From Roseiarcus sp963741845 (GTDB taxonomy: Bacteria; Pseudomonadota; Alphaproteobacteria; Rhizobiales; Beijerinckiaceae), in NCBI GenBank assembly GCA_963741845.1, contig CAVUJV010000032.1:62001-126000 (forward strand): DNA of 64,000 nucleotides. Reading direction: 5' to 3'. A program made the position numbers and the translations under genes. Position 1 is the first letter of the stretch. Each line of letters starts with the position of its first letter. A model generated the notes under the pieces. It was not told the origin of the DNA. It was given only the letters and a program-made list of their open reading frames with translations, and did not search any database. This document shows positions 55,497 through 64,000 of this stretch, piece after piece.

Positions 55497-56009
55497 GTGC
55501 CCCGCAAGCCGTCCCAAAGGAAAGCCAAGGCGAAAACGAAGGGGCCGAAGCGCCAGGCCAGACCGGCCGTGCGGATCCAGTACGGGGCGCTCCCCTACCG
55601 GTTCACGTCTTTCGCGGCGCTCGAGATCCTCATCGTCACGACGCGGCAGACCCGCCGCTGGATCGTGCCAAAAGGATGGCCGATCCGCAGACTGCGGCCA
55701 GCCAAATCGGCGGCGCGGGAAGCTTACGAGGAGGCCGGCGTCCGAGGTCGGGTCGGCGACAAGCCGATCGGCGCCTTCGCCTATAACAAAGCTCTCGACG
55801 AGACGGGCGCGGAGGTCGCCTGCGAGGTGAAAGTCTTTCCACTGCGCGTCGAGCGGCAGAGCGACACCTGGCCGGAATCCGAGCAGCGGATCACGCAGTG
55901 GGTCGACCCGGCGAAGGCGATCGCGCTCGTCAAGGAGCCGGAACTCAAGGCTCTCATCGCCGCCTTTGCGAAACGCATCGCCGCAGCGGCGGCCAAAGCG
56001 AGCCCGTAA
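55497..56009 (+). CDS. Nudix hydrolase, diphosphoinositol-polyphosphate-phosphohydrolase-like
   Basis: Nudix protein of 170 aa. A basic Lys/Arg-rich N-terminus (PRKPSQRKAKAKTKGPKRQ) precedes AALEILIVTTRQTRRWIVPKGWP and the Nudix box ending AAREAYEEAGVRG. The P-K-G-W-P form is typical of the DIPP-like branch found in Rhizobiales. The first box Glu is replaced, while R-E-A-Y-E-E is intact. The start is GTG with GAGGAGG four bases upstream. The substrate (diadenosine or inositol polyphosphate-like) is inferred only. Confidence 0.85.
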   Translation: MPRKPSQRKAKAKTKGPKRQARPAVRIQYGALPYRFTSFAALEILIVTTRQTRRWIVPKGWPIRRLRPAKSAAREAYEEAGVRGRVGDKPIGAFAYNKALDETGAEVACEVKVFPLRVERQSDTWPESEQRITQWVDPAKAIALVKEPELKALIAAFAKRIAAAAAKASP

Positions 56010-56325
56010 GCTCGCAATCGGGAATCCTCGGCCGCAGGCTGAGCAGGCTTGAGTGGCCACGCGCAACCTCGAGAGCGTTTTATTCGTAAGTTTACAAGGT
56101 AAATTTAGAAGAAGTGAACTTTCCAATAGTGTCTATTTGAAACAAATTTAGTTTTGAACCCGAACATTTTGGTGGACCTTACCCCAGCGCAAATGTAGGA
56201 GCCTTGGTTCATTGGCAACCACTTTGGGACTGGCGTCGCGTCATAAGCCTTTTATCTGATCCCTTTATTCTGATGTAATAACATCTCCGTACAACCGAAC
56301 GCGCAAGAGCCCAGTGGAGCCGGAA
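56010..56325. other. AT-rich upstream region of the secreted beta-helix gene
   Basis: 316 bases with no open frame of note. From about 56080 the composition is markedly AT-rich, as expected for a promoter region and possibly foreign DNA. I could not fix a -35/-10 pair. Confidence 0.5.
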
Positions 56326-58304
56326 ATGTACACGACCAACGAACTTCAGATGTTGCGCAACGCGATCGGCGGCGCGCGCATTCCTGGAATTGACACCCCG
56401 ACAGGAAATCGGCTGCCGGCAAGCTCCCTGGTCCGCGCAACGACGCTCAGCGACGGTCCCGGCTACGTTTACCAGCCAAAATACAATCGAGTGGTGGTTT
56501 ATCAAAATGGCGCAAACCTGAGCGGGATCGATTTTGGCTCGGTCACCCTCGACATAGCTGCCAATAACGTGACGGTGACCAACTGTACATTCGAGCCGAC
56601 GAACGTTTGGTTCTCAGTCATTCAGTACGGAAGCGGCGCGACAATTCAAAATTGCACCTTCACCGGGGCAAAATATTCCACCCCTGTGGTGGCGTTTGTT
56701 GGATCGAAGAATTTCATCACCCTCAAGAACAACACATTCGTCGACGCTCCCGAAGACGCAGTCGACATCCAGAACGGCGTCATCAGCGGAAACTATTTCT
56801 CCGGCGGTGGCTACATGACCGGCGCCCACGCGGATGCAATCTGGATATCGGGAACGACGAGTTCCGTGTCGATTACCAACAACTTCATCGACTGGACGCG
56901 CCAATGCCGACGCTGCCGTCGGGACCAACAACGCCATTCGTATCACAGGCGAAAGCGGCAATGCGAAGAACATTACAGTCTCCGGCAATTATTTGCTTGG
57001 CGGAGGTTATACAATTTAGCCGGTAACAATACAACCGGAACGCTGACGAATGTCTCGATCACTGGGAACTATGTCGGCTTTGGCCAGTATGGCGCATACT
57101 ACCCGACGACTGCCTCAGCCGCCAAGGTCAGTGGGAATACAGTCTTTGACTGGACAAATCCACAATTTTCGACGAGCGCCTGGTCGGCCTATTTGCACAG
57201 CGGTCTCACGACCCCGAATCTGATCGTGTCGAGCGGAAGCACCATCGCAAGTTCGTCCTCGAAGCCGACGACGCTGTACGGCGCAGGTCACAAATCATCC
57301 ATCTTTTCGGCACGGGCCTCGGCGAAACGAATTATGTCGGGGGGTACGGCGGCCAGTACCTCAACCTGGGGATGGGCGCCAACATCGTGACGGAACTGTC
57401 CATCTCCGATTCGTCCACCATGACCGGCGTCGACGCCATCGCCGGCTTTGATCCCGCGAAGGACGTCATCGATCTCAGCCGGATCGATGCAAACATCATG
57501 CAGGCCGGCATTCAGAATTTCACTTTCATTGGCTCGAACGCATTCAGCGGCGCGGGCGCGCAAGTTCGCTACTACCAGGACCCGGCCAACAAGGTTACCT
57601 GGGTGCAGGCCAAGCTTGCCGGCGACACGTCGGCCGACATGACCATCAAACTCGCCGGCCTACTGACGCTCACCCCAGCCAATTTTGCCCTGACGCCGGC
57701 CGCTTCGGCGGCCGATGCGGCCGCCGCCGCGGCGATGTCCGTGAAATACTCGACCTCTGGAACGGCGCGCGAGTGGTCGTATTCGAATGTGAAAGGACGA
57801 ACCTACTCCGCATATAGCAGTATCTGGAACGGAGGAAGCAGCTATAATGGTGGAACTGCGGTCGTGCAGGACTTCGGTTTCAGTTCAACCTCGAATCAGC
57901 TTACTCTCAGCGGATCGAACATCACAATCAGCCGCGAATCCGGGACCGAAATCATCAACGCCGGGACGGGCCGATTCGCTCAAACTTACCACGCAAATGA
58001 AACCACGCAGATCGAACCAGGCGCCGGCGCCGAGACCTTCAATCTCGGCCTTCATTTTGGCGCGGAAACGATCAGCGGGTTCAGCGCATCAGGGTCGAAC
58101 GCCGACATTGTCAGACTTCCCGTAGCGGCGTTTTCCTATTTGAACAAAAGCATGTCGCAAGCGCAGGATCTCGCAGCGGTGCTCGCGCACGCCTCCAGCG
58201 CAACGTCAGGGATCACCATCCGTGATTCTTACGGAGACGCCCTCACGCTGGTCGGGATGACTGCGCATACGCTCGCCGCTTCCTCGTCGATCCGCTTCGT
58301 CTGA
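56326..58304 (+). CDS. Secreted right-handed beta-helix protein with serralysin-type C-terminus (three frameshifts as read)
   Basis: About 659 aa after correction. The first 320 residues form Asn/Gly/Thr-rich parallel beta-helix repeats (NNVTVTNCTFEPTN; ATIQNCTFTGAKY; NFITLKNNTFVDAPEDAVDI; GVISGNYFSGGGYM), as in pectate lyases and mannuronan epimerases. A peptidase-M10-C-like module follows: DAIAGFDPAKDVIDLSRIDA, NFTFIGSNAFSGAGAQVRYY, TIKLAGLLTLTPANFAL. A final beta-rich domain ends AASSSIRFV. There is no signal peptide; export by a type I secretion system is inferred from the C-terminus. The frame changes near 56897 (extra base), 57017 and 57298 (missing base). GGAG precedes the ATG. It is probably a surface or extracellular polysaccharide-modifying protein. 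Confidence 0.7.
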
Positions 58305-58335
58305 AGCCAAGCGCGCGGCGGCATGGAAAACTCCA

Positions 58336-58367
58336 GGGCGGGAGTTCAAGAGCTCTCGCCCCTTTTT
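58336..58367 (+). terminator. Rho-independent terminator
   Basis: GGGCGGGAG and CTCTCGCCC pair over nine positions (one G-T) around an 8-base loop, followed by CTTTTTG, 32 bases after the beta-helix stop codon. Confidence 0.85.
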
Positions 58368-58559
58368 GTTGTCGAATGGACACCCCGAAGAACCGCCTTT
58401 GCGGTAAGGGTTGAGCGCCGTCTTCTCGTTTGCGACGGTCATTGATGTCGATCGACGTGATTTTTGGGGCCTGTTTCGCAGCAGCGGGCGCGGTATGAGG
58501 CCTTTGGCTTCAGGCAGGCGCAATTCGACTACGCAGCCAGATCCGCTCGTCCATACGGC

Positions 58560-59561
58560 CTAAAACGCGACGCCCTTCTCAGCGGCGAGGCGCCTCAGCG
58601 AGACTTCCGGCCGCGCGCCGAGATGCTGGATGATCTCGGAGGCGGCTAGCGAGCCGAGGCGCCCGCAGGTCACCATGTCGGCGTCGCGCGCAAGGCCGAC
58701 GAGGAAGCCGGCCGCGAACATGTCCCCCGCCCCCGTCGTGTCGACGAGCCTCGCAATCGGAAAGGCCGGCGCCTCCCAGGTCTTGTCGCCCTGCACGACG
58801 ACGCAGCCTTTCTCGGAGCGTGTCACGATCCCGAGCACGTTCTCGCGGCGCAGCGCGTCGAGCGCCTCCTCGAAATGGGTCGTTTCGTACAGCGACAGGA
58901 TCTCGTCGGTGTTGGCGAAGAGCGTGTCCACCGTCTTCGAGCGCATGAGGTCGATGAATTCGCCGCGGAAGCGGTCGACGCAGAAGGAATCCGATAGCGT
59001 CAGCGCCACCCGTGCGCCGGCCTCATGCGCGATCTTGCCAGCCTTCTGGAAGGCCGACTTGGCGTCCGGGCGATCCCACATATAGCCTTCGAGATAGACG
59101 AGCCTGGCGCCGCGCGCGAGGTCCTCGTCCACGTCGGCCGGCGCCAGATAGGAGCTCGCGCCGAGATAGGTGTTCATCGTGCGCTCGCCGTCTGGCGTCA
59201 CATAGACGAAGCAGCGGCCGGTCGCAGGCCCATGCGGGGCCGGCTTCGTGTCGAACGAGACGCCGACCGATCGGATGTCGGAAATGAAGGCGTCGCCGAG
59301 CGGGTCGCGCTTGACCTTGCCGATATAGGCGGCGCTGACTCCGAAGGAGGCGACGCCGACCACCGTGTTCGCCGCCGAGCCGCCCGAGATCACGCGGGGA
59401 TCGACGCGGGCGGCGTAGAGCTGCTCGGCGCGATCCTCATCGATCAGGGTCATCGCGCCCTTCGCCATCTCCTGCGCCTGCAGATAGCCGTCGTCCGCAT
59501 AGGCCAGAATGTCGACCAGCGAATTGCCCAGACCCAGAACCTCGACCCTGCCCGCGCCCAT
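58560..59561 (-). CDS. Adenosine kinase, PfkB family
   Basis: Sugar/nucleoside kinase of 333 aa. The N-terminus VEVLGLGNSLVDILAYADD and the segment ISGGSAANTVVGVASFG (di-Gly switch and substrate binding) are typical. The C-terminal signature RLVDTTGAGDMFAAGFLVGL carries the anion hole and catalytic Asp. Alphaproteobacterial proteins of this form are usually annotated as adenosine kinases, which return adenosine to AMP; other sugar substrates are not excluded. The ATG giving MGAGRVEVLGLG with GAGGG upstream is chosen. Confidence 0.86.
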   Translation of the reverse strand: MGAGRVEVLGLGNSLVDILAYADDGYLQAQEMAKGAMTLIDEDRAEQLYAARVDPRVISGGSAANTVVGVASFGVSAAYIGKVKRDPLGDAFISDIRSVGVSFDTKPAPHGPATGRCFVYVTPDGERTMNTYLGASSYLAPADVDEDLARGARLVYLEGYMWDRPDAKSAFQKAGKIAHEAGARVALTLSDSFCVDRFRGEFIDLMRSKTVDTLFANTDEILSLYETTHFEEALDALRRENVLGIVTRSEKGCVVVQGDKTWEAPAFPIARLVDTTGAGDMFAAGFLVGLARDADMVTCGRLGSLAASEIIQHLGARPEVSLRRLAAEKGVAF

Positions 59562-59662
59562 GAAACCCTCGCATTTTCGTGGGCCGCGATTTCGCACCGC
59601 AAAAGGGTAAGGTCAATCGGGGCGGAGGCCGCAGGACGCAGCGTCGGTCCCGGGAAACCGTT

Positions 59663-61012
59663 CTAAGCCAGAAGGTCGCGGAAATAGTCGTTCAGCAGCC
59701 GGTCGTCCGGGTCGAATTTCTTCCGCGCCGCCTTGAACGCCGCGAGGCGTTCGCCGAACGCCTTTTGCAGGATGGCGGGCGTCAGCCCCCAGGTCTGATT
59801 GAGAAGCGGCCTGCCTCCCCGGTCGCTGCAGAACTGGTTGTGCGCTGCGAGGAAGGGAAACCAGCCCTCGTTGGCGGTCGAGACCGGATCGATCGTCATC
59901 ACCGGCCCGTCATAGGAATAGGACAGCAGCGCGTTGTCGTCCTCGGCGATCCGGTAGCCGACGAAGAGCAGATCCGTCCGGTAGCCTGTTCGCGCATGAT
60001 AGTCGCGCACGAAGGCGAAGAAGTCAGTGAAGATCGCTGGAAATTGAGCCTCCGGAAAGGCGAACAGGCTGAAGGTGTAGCGGCTGTCGTTGGCGACCGG
60101 CGGATAGTCGATGATCTGGTCGGGCGGCAGCGTGTAATCCGAGCGGACGAGGTTTTCGAACTTGAAGCGCAGGATGGCCCCAAGACCTTCGATCACCTCG
60201 TAACGAACGGCGGGAAAGGGAATGTTCGCTTCGGCGTCGTGGCAAAGCTTCGGGCCGAGCGTCCCCCAAAGATAGTTGCGCAGGATCCAGCCCGAACGGT
60301 TCGGCTCACCGGTCGCGCCGGGATTGTAGCTGCGGAACTCGACGGTGATCCGGTCGGAGAAAGGGAAGATGTAATACATCATCGACTCCCCGCGGGCCTT
60401 CAGAGCGTCGAGCTTCGCCACGAATTCTTCGAGCGTGAAGGTCTCGTGATAGACCTTCATCGGCGTCAGCGGACGGACGCGATAGGTCACCTCGGTGACG
60501 ATTTCGAAGAGCCCGTAGCTCGACCGGGCCTTGTGAAGAAGGTCTGGCTGGGCCTCGGTGATTTCGACGATCTCGCCTTTCGGCGTCACCAGCTTCATGC
60601 CCGTGACATAGGAGCCGACCTGTCCGAACTCGCCGGGAAAGGACGCGTCCTTCGTGCCCGCGCAGGCGGCGCTTCCCGCGGTGAGGCTGCCGATCTCGGT
60701 GTTGACGTAGAATTGCAGGCCGCGCTTCTCGAGTTCGCGCGCCATGTCGATATGGCGCGCGCCCGCCTCCACCGTGATGGTGTCGGGCCCAATGGCGAGG
60801 ATGCGGTTCATTCGCATCCGGATCAGTGTGCCGCCGTCGGCCGCGCCGCAGGCGGAGGTCGAATGATTGGACCCGACCGCCCTGACCGGCGAAGGATATT
60901 TCGCGGCGTCCGTCAGGACGGCGATGACGTCGTCGACCGAGTTCGCATCGACGATCACGCACGGATGCGAAACGATGTCGCCGAACCAGTTCGTGACTTC
61001 TGGACCGGCCAT
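59663..61012 (-). CDS. FAD-linked sugar-lactone oxidase (D-arabinono-1,4-lactone oxidase-like)
   Basis: Flavoprotein of 449 aa of the VAO/ALO family. The FAD-binding domain shows VRAVGSNHSTSACGAADGGT, TVEAGARHIDMARELEKRG, and GSLTAGSAACAGTKDASFPG. The C-terminal ALO substrate domain ends NQTWGLTPAILQKAFGERLA and KKFDPDDRLLNDYF, the usual H/N-W-G and D-P-x-x-x-x-x-N-x-Y-F pattern. No signal peptide is seen. The electron acceptor and exact lactone are unknown. The start is the ATG giving MAGPEVTNWFGDIVSHP, about 175 bases after the upstream hypothetical gene. Confidence 0.85.
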   Translation of the reverse strand: MAGPEVTNWFGDIVSHPCVIVDANSVDDVIAVLTDAAKYPSPVRAVGSNHSTSACGAADGGTLIRMRMNRILAIGPDTITVEAGARHIDMARELEKRGLQFYVNTEIGSLTAGSAACAGTKDASFPGEFGQVGSYVTGMKLVTPKGEIVEITEAQPDLLHKARSSYGLFEIVTEVTYRVRPLTPMKVYHETFTLEEFVAKLDALKARGESMMYYIFPFSDRITVEFRSYNPGATGEPNRSGWILRNYLWGTLGPKLCHDAEANIPFPAVRYEVIEGLGAILRFKFENLVRSDYTLPPDQIIDYPPVANDSRYTFSLFAFPEAQFPAIFTDFFAFVRDYHARTGYRTDLLFVGYRIAEDDNALLSYSYDGPVMTIDPVSTANEGWFPFLAAHNQFCSDRGGRPLLNQTWGLTPAILQKAFGERLAAFKAARKKFDPDDRLLNDYFRDLLA

Positions 61013-61188
61013 TTTCCCCTCCCCGAGGCGCCCGCAATATCGGGTCAGCGCGATGAGGATCAGAATACGGCGGACGAACGATTGCAAGCGGACGCGGCTC
61101 GGCAAGACAGTCGACGGCGGAGCCCTCACGCGTGCTCGCCCTCTGCCGGCGCGGCCAGTAGCGACGCCTCCGCATGGGCGAACCCCTG

Positions 61189-61698
61189 CTAGACGCGCGG
61201 CGCGGAAACCCCGAGCGCGCCGGCGATGTCGGCGAGCGTCGCCTTCTCCGCGTCGCTCACCTGCACGCCGCCGAAGCCGAGAAAACCGCCTTCGGAGGCC
61301 GCTTCCGCCGCCGTCTTCGCGACACCCGCAAGCCATGTCCTGAAGGCAAGCGAGTCGGCCGGCGCCTTCGCGTCGAGTATGGCGGAGACGCGCTTCAGCG
61401 TCTCGACCGCGCGCGGCCTGATGTCGGCGGGCTTGTCGCCGCCGACTGCCTCGGTCACGGCCTGCTGCGCGAGCCGCCGGCCCTCTGAGGTCTCGAAATC
61501 GGTCGCCACCGCTTTGATGAGGGCGTCTACGCTCGGATCCTTGCTCGCCGCGACGAGCGCGCGGGCGCTCGCCATGCTCTCCTTGAGCATCCCGAAAATA
61601 CTGCCGGGGTCGGCTGCGAGAATGGCGACGCCGACCACCAGCGGGCTCCCGAGAAGCGCTTGCCATTCGTCCGGAGTGAAGTCCGCCTTACCCGCCAT
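61189..61698 (-). CDS. Conserved-looking hypothetical protein, unrecognised
   Basis: A 169-residue soluble, Ala-rich helical protein. It begins MAGKADFTPDEWQALLGSPL and contains GSIFGMLKESMASARALVAA and FGGVQVSDAEKATLADIAGA. No signal peptide, Cys or recognised motif. GGAGA precedes the ATG. It lies 31 bases after the Smr gene on the same strand and before the lactone oxidase, so it may be in the same operon as Tim44-mltA-smr. I do not recognise the family. Confidence 0.7.
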   Translation of the reverse strand: MAGKADFTPDEWQALLGSPLVVGVAILAADPGSIFGMLKESMASARALVAASKDPSVDALIKAVATDFETSEGRRLAQQAVTEAVGGDKPADIRPRAVETLKRVSAILDAKAPADSLAFRTWLAGVAKTAAEAASEGGFLGFGGVQVSDAEKATLADIAGALGVSAPRV

Positions 61699-61729
61699 CG
61701 CGTCGTCTCCTCGCAAGTCTGCTCAGCGG

Positions 61730-62290
61730 TCACGGCCGCCGGAGTTGCACATAGAGCGCCCCCGCCCCGCCGTGGGCGCGGCCCGCCTCCTCGAAGCCCA
61801 GCACGATGGAGCGCATGTCCGGTTCGCGGAGCCAGTGGGGCGTGAGGCGCCGCAGAACGCCCCGTTCACCGGGAAAGCCGATGGCGTTGTCGAACGAACC
61901 GCCCTTCCCCGTGACGACGATCACCACGCGCGCGCCGCGCGCCTGCGAGTGGCGCAGGAAGCCGCGCAAGGCCTGATGGGCCTCGGCCTGGGTCATCCCA
62001 TGCAGGTCGAGCGCGCCATCGATGGAAGCATGCCCGCGCCTGAGCTCGCGCATCAGCCGGCGCTCGATCGGCGCGAGCGGCGGCGGCGCGTGTTTGGCGG
62101 ACGGCGGCTCGTGAGGCGCCTTGGGCGCGGGAGCGGCGTTGGGCGGCGGCTTGGGCGCAGCGGGCTTCAGCGGCCCCGGCAGGCTCGCGCCGCGGCGGCG
62201 CGAGACGCTGCGCGCAACCTCGGTCCAGAGCGCAATCTCCTCGTCGGTAAGCCGCCTCAGCCGGGACTTCTGTGGCGGCGCCTCCCTCAC
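61730..62290 (-). CDS. Smr/MutS2-C domain protein
   Basis: Smr-domain protein of 186 aa, a small nuclease-like fold linked to DNA or RNA cleavage. The N-terminal part is basic and Pro-rich (RRLTDEEIALWTEVARSV; KPAAPKPPPNAAPAPKAP). The Smr domain shows IDGALDLHGMTQAEAHQALRG (L-D-L-H-G) and VIVVTGKGGSFDN (T-G-x-G). The start is GTG overlapping the mltA stop (GTGA), so translation is coupled. This mltA-smr order is commonly conserved in Rhizobiales. Confidence 0.9.
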   Translation of the reverse strand: MREAPPQKSRLRRLTDEEIALWTEVARSVSRRRGASLPGPLKPAAPKPPPNAAPAPKAPHEPPSAKHAPPPLAPIERRLMRELRRGHASIDGALDLHGMTQAEAHQALRGFLRHSQARGARVVIVVTGKGGSFDNAIGFPGERGVLRRLTPHWLREPDMRSIVLGFEEAGRAHGGAGALYVQLRRP

Positions 62291-63390
62291 GGACTTTCTC
62301 CAGCAGGCGTCAGCACGACGAAATCGCCGGAATGGCGAATTGCCCCGGCGCGCGCCCCCGCTCCGTCGCCGCCGCCGAAAAATATGTCGGCTCGGGCTGG
62401 TCCGACAATCGCCGAGCCGGTGTCTTGGGCGATCATGAGGCGGCGAAACCGAGTTGGGGCGTCGTTTTCCCACGGGAGGGCTGCTTCGATCCAGAACGGG
62501 AGGCCATAGGACCAGCAGGCTCGGTCGACGGCGATCGAGCGCAACGGGGTCAGGGCTACGCCCGCGCCCGCGACCGGGCCGAGGCTGGCGTCGAAATCCC
62601 CGACCAGCCGGAAGAACACGAAGGAGCGATTGCGGCGCATGAGTTCGAGGCCACGCTCGCCCTCGCCGAGTCCGGCGGCCCGCAGCCAGGCCTTGAGGCG
62701 CCTGAGCGACATCTCGGCCTCCGGGATTTCGCCGGTCTCGATCAGGATGCGGCCGATGGACGTATAGGGCAGCCCATTGCGCCCGTCATAGGCGAGCCGG
62801 GCGCGCGTCCCGTCCGGAAATTCCACCTGCGCCGACCCCTGCACCTGGATGAGAAAAGCCTCGACCGCATCTCTGACCCACACGAGCGGCGCCGCCCGCG
62901 CCCGCTCGATCGCCTGCCGGTCGTGGTAGGCGACCAGCGAGCCGTCGGCGAGCCGACGCGCGCCGGTCACACCTTCGGGCAGCCCCGCCGGCGCCTCCCC
63001 CGGCGCAAAGGCGACAAGGTCGGGCGGCCGCGCAAGGATCGGCCAGGAAAAGCCCGGCGTCTCGACTGGCGAAGCCGGAACGAGCGGCTCGTAATAGCCC
63101 GTGAGGAACCCGCGCCGCCCCGCACCGGGCAGGACGCGAAACGGCCGGAAGCCGGTCTCGAAGAAGCGGCGCGCTCCGGCCGCGTCCGTCTCACCGAGCG
63201 CGAGCGCCGTCCTCGCCGCGGCGACGAGGCCGGGCGACGGCGGCCGGGCGGATCGCGGCGCGGCGGCGCCCGAAACAAGCGCCTCGGCCGAGCGACGAAA
63301 ACAGCGAAAGGCGGCAAGGCAATCGTCGGCGGAAAAGCCCTCAAGGCCGCGGAAATCAACCGGCTCGAACCGCGCGCCCTCTGCGGGCAC
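62287..63390 (-). CDS. mltA: Membrane-bound lytic murein transglycosylase A
   Basis: MltA-type transglycosylase of 367 aa with the MltA domain and C-terminal 3D domain. Visible parts: FLTGYYEPLVPAS, VRDAVEAFLIQVQGSAQVEFPDGTRARLAYDG and the 3D region RLMIAQDTGSAIVGPARADIFFG, which includes the catalytic Asp region. The start is GTG at 63388-63390, two codons after the Tim44 stop in the same frame. No signal peptide or lipobox is visible from that start, so export is unclear. The stop overlaps smr by four bases. Confidence 0.88.
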   Translation of the reverse strand: MPAEGARFEPVDFRGLEGFSADDCLAAFRCFRRSAEALVSGAAAPRSARPPSPGLVAAARTALALGETDAAGARRFFETGFRPFRVLPGAGRRGFLTGYYEPLVPASPVETPGFSWPILARPPDLVAFAPGEAPAGLPEGVTGARRLADGSLVAYHDRQAIERARAAPLVWVRDAVEAFLIQVQGSAQVEFPDGTRARLAYDGRNGLPYTSIGRILIETGEIPEAEMSLRRLKAWLRAAGLGEGERGLELMRRNRSFVFFRLVGDFDASLGPVAGAGVALTPLRSIAVDRACWSYGLPFWIEAALPWENDAPTRFRRLMIAQDTGSAIVGPARADIFFGGGDGAGARAGAIRHSGDFVVLTPAGESP

Positions 63391-63393
63391 GGA

Positions 63394-64000
63394 TCAGCGT
63401 TCCGAATGCGTCTCGATCAGCCGCCAGTTCGGATCGCGCGAACGCAGGTCGCGATCGAAGGTCCAGAGGTCGAGATGATCGGCGACATCGGTTGCTGATC
63501 CGTCCACGACCGTGCCGGCCGCATCGCGGGTGGCGGAAGCAAGCTTGGCGGCAAAGCGCACGCCGACTTGCGCCGTCGTCCCGTTGACCCCGGCCGCTAC
63601 GATCTTCGCGTCGTCGATGGAAACGACCGTCGTCGTCATCACCTGCCCGGCCGCCGCGCGGGCGCGGATCGCGGCGTCGAAATTGGCGAAGGCTTCGGGA
63701 CCCATAAGGCCCCGGAGCGTCTGGGAGTCGCCAGCCGCGAAGGCGTGGACGATCATGTCATAGGCCATTTTCGCGCCGGCCAGGAAATCGGCTGCATTGA
63801 AGGTCGGGTCGGCCGTCGCGACGGCGTCGAGCCCCGGCCAGGCCTCTGGCTCGGCGCCGCCCTTCCAGCGCTCCGGAGAGGGCGCGGCGACCGGCGACGG
63901 CAGGATGGGCGCGGTCGGCGGCGCAGGGGCCGGGGCCGGCGCGCGGCGCAGCGGCGCGCCCAGGCCCGGAGTTGGCGGCTTGTCGTCGCTGCGCATGCCG
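63394..64000 (-). CDS. Tim44-domain protein, partial (5' end beyond window)
   Basis: The C-terminal about 200 residues of a Tim44/TimA-like protein; the gene continues past base 64000. A Pro/Ala linker (APAPAPAPPTAPILPSPVAA) is followed by the Tim44 domain: FNAADFLAGAKMAYDMIVHAFAAGD, LRGLMGPEAFANFDAAI, and HLDLWTFDRDLRSRDPNWRLIET. In alphaproteobacteria the full protein starts with one membrane helix and is thought to be a membrane adaptor. It is the first visible gene of the tim44-mltA-smr cluster. Confidence 0.88.
   Translation of the reverse strand, partial: GMRSDDKPPTPGLGAPLRRAPAPAPAPPTAPILPSPVAAPSPERWKGGAEPEAWPGLDAVATADPTFNAADFLAGAKMAYDMIVHAFAAGDSQTLRGLMGPEAFANFDAAIRARAAAGQVMTTTVVSIDDAKIVAAGVNGTTAQVGVRFAAKLASATRDAAGTVVDGSATDVADHLDLWTFDRDLRSRDPNWRLIETHSER

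Noticed and set aside
1..64000. CRISPR arrays, prophage, insertion sequences, rRNA or tRNA genes
   Set aside because: No regularly spaced repeats, transposase, integrase or phage genes, and no tRNA-like cloverleaf or rRNA sequence was recognised on reading; a tRNAscan and IS search would settle small cases.

Overview
This window is a GC-rich, densely coding bacterial chromosome segment. The gene content suggests an alphaproteobacterium of the Hyphomicrobiales, perhaps Methylocystaceae or Beijerinckiaceae. Supporting signs are PEP-CTERM-like tails of the form PE-x-x-x-W-A-M-M-x-I-G-F-A-G, a Tim44-domain protein followed by mltA and an Smr gene, an E3 subunit carrying its own lipoyl domain, and many GTG and TTG starts. 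The genus is inference; no rRNA or tRNA gene was found.

Layout. 0-1.3 kb: end of a BMP-type (nucleoside/purine-like) ABC importer. 1.4-6.2 kb: SbcD/YhaO-like nuclease plus YhaN-like coiled-coil ATPase. 6.4-9.3 kb: GT61-type glycosyltransferase and a PEP-CTERM-like secreted protein. 9.4-13.2 kb: soluble lytic transglycosylase, dapA, smpB. 13.2-19.0 kb: secreted Ntn amidohydrolase, metY, DUF1003 membrane protein, SGNH hydrolase, LysR regulator and cupin. 19.0-24.6 kb (mostly minus strand): small lipoprotein, gmk, YicC, TrmJ, secreted protein, APH-kinase fusion, EamA protein. 24.6-32.3 kb: ppk2, YihY, acyl-CoA dehydrogenase, RlpA-like protein, histidine kinase, NAD kinase, Nudix. 32.3-35.9 kb: an AT-rich accessory patch with a decayed Nudix fragment, a WsaF-like glycosyltransferase with internal repeats, and a methyltransferase. 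36-43.6 kb: GFA protein, SDR, and the pyruvate dehydrogenase operon aceE-aceF-lpd. 43.8-47.6 kb: uraH and a marR-emrA-emrB efflux operon. 47.6-53.9 kb: orphan amino-acid binding protein, MltB-type transglycosylase, site-2 protease, PEP-CTERM-like phosphoesterase, DUF1036 protein. 54-64 kb: pyruvate kinase, Nudix, a secreted beta-helix protein with a serralysin-type C-terminus, adenosine kinase, sugar-lactone oxidase, an unrecognised protein, Smr, mltA and a Tim44-domain protein.

Ten otherwise well-conserved genes are interrupted by about fifteen frame changes. Thirteen are explained by one extra base, and at least two lie in C/G runs. This looks more like a sequence with indel errors than wholesale gene decay, so I annotate these genes end to end and mark each break. 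I do not see a convincing new multi-gene system. The parts most worth a second look are the repeat-bearing glycosyltransferase patch at 32.3-35.9 kb, the LysR-cupin cassette flanked by a 33-bp direct repeat, and the secreted beta-helix protein.
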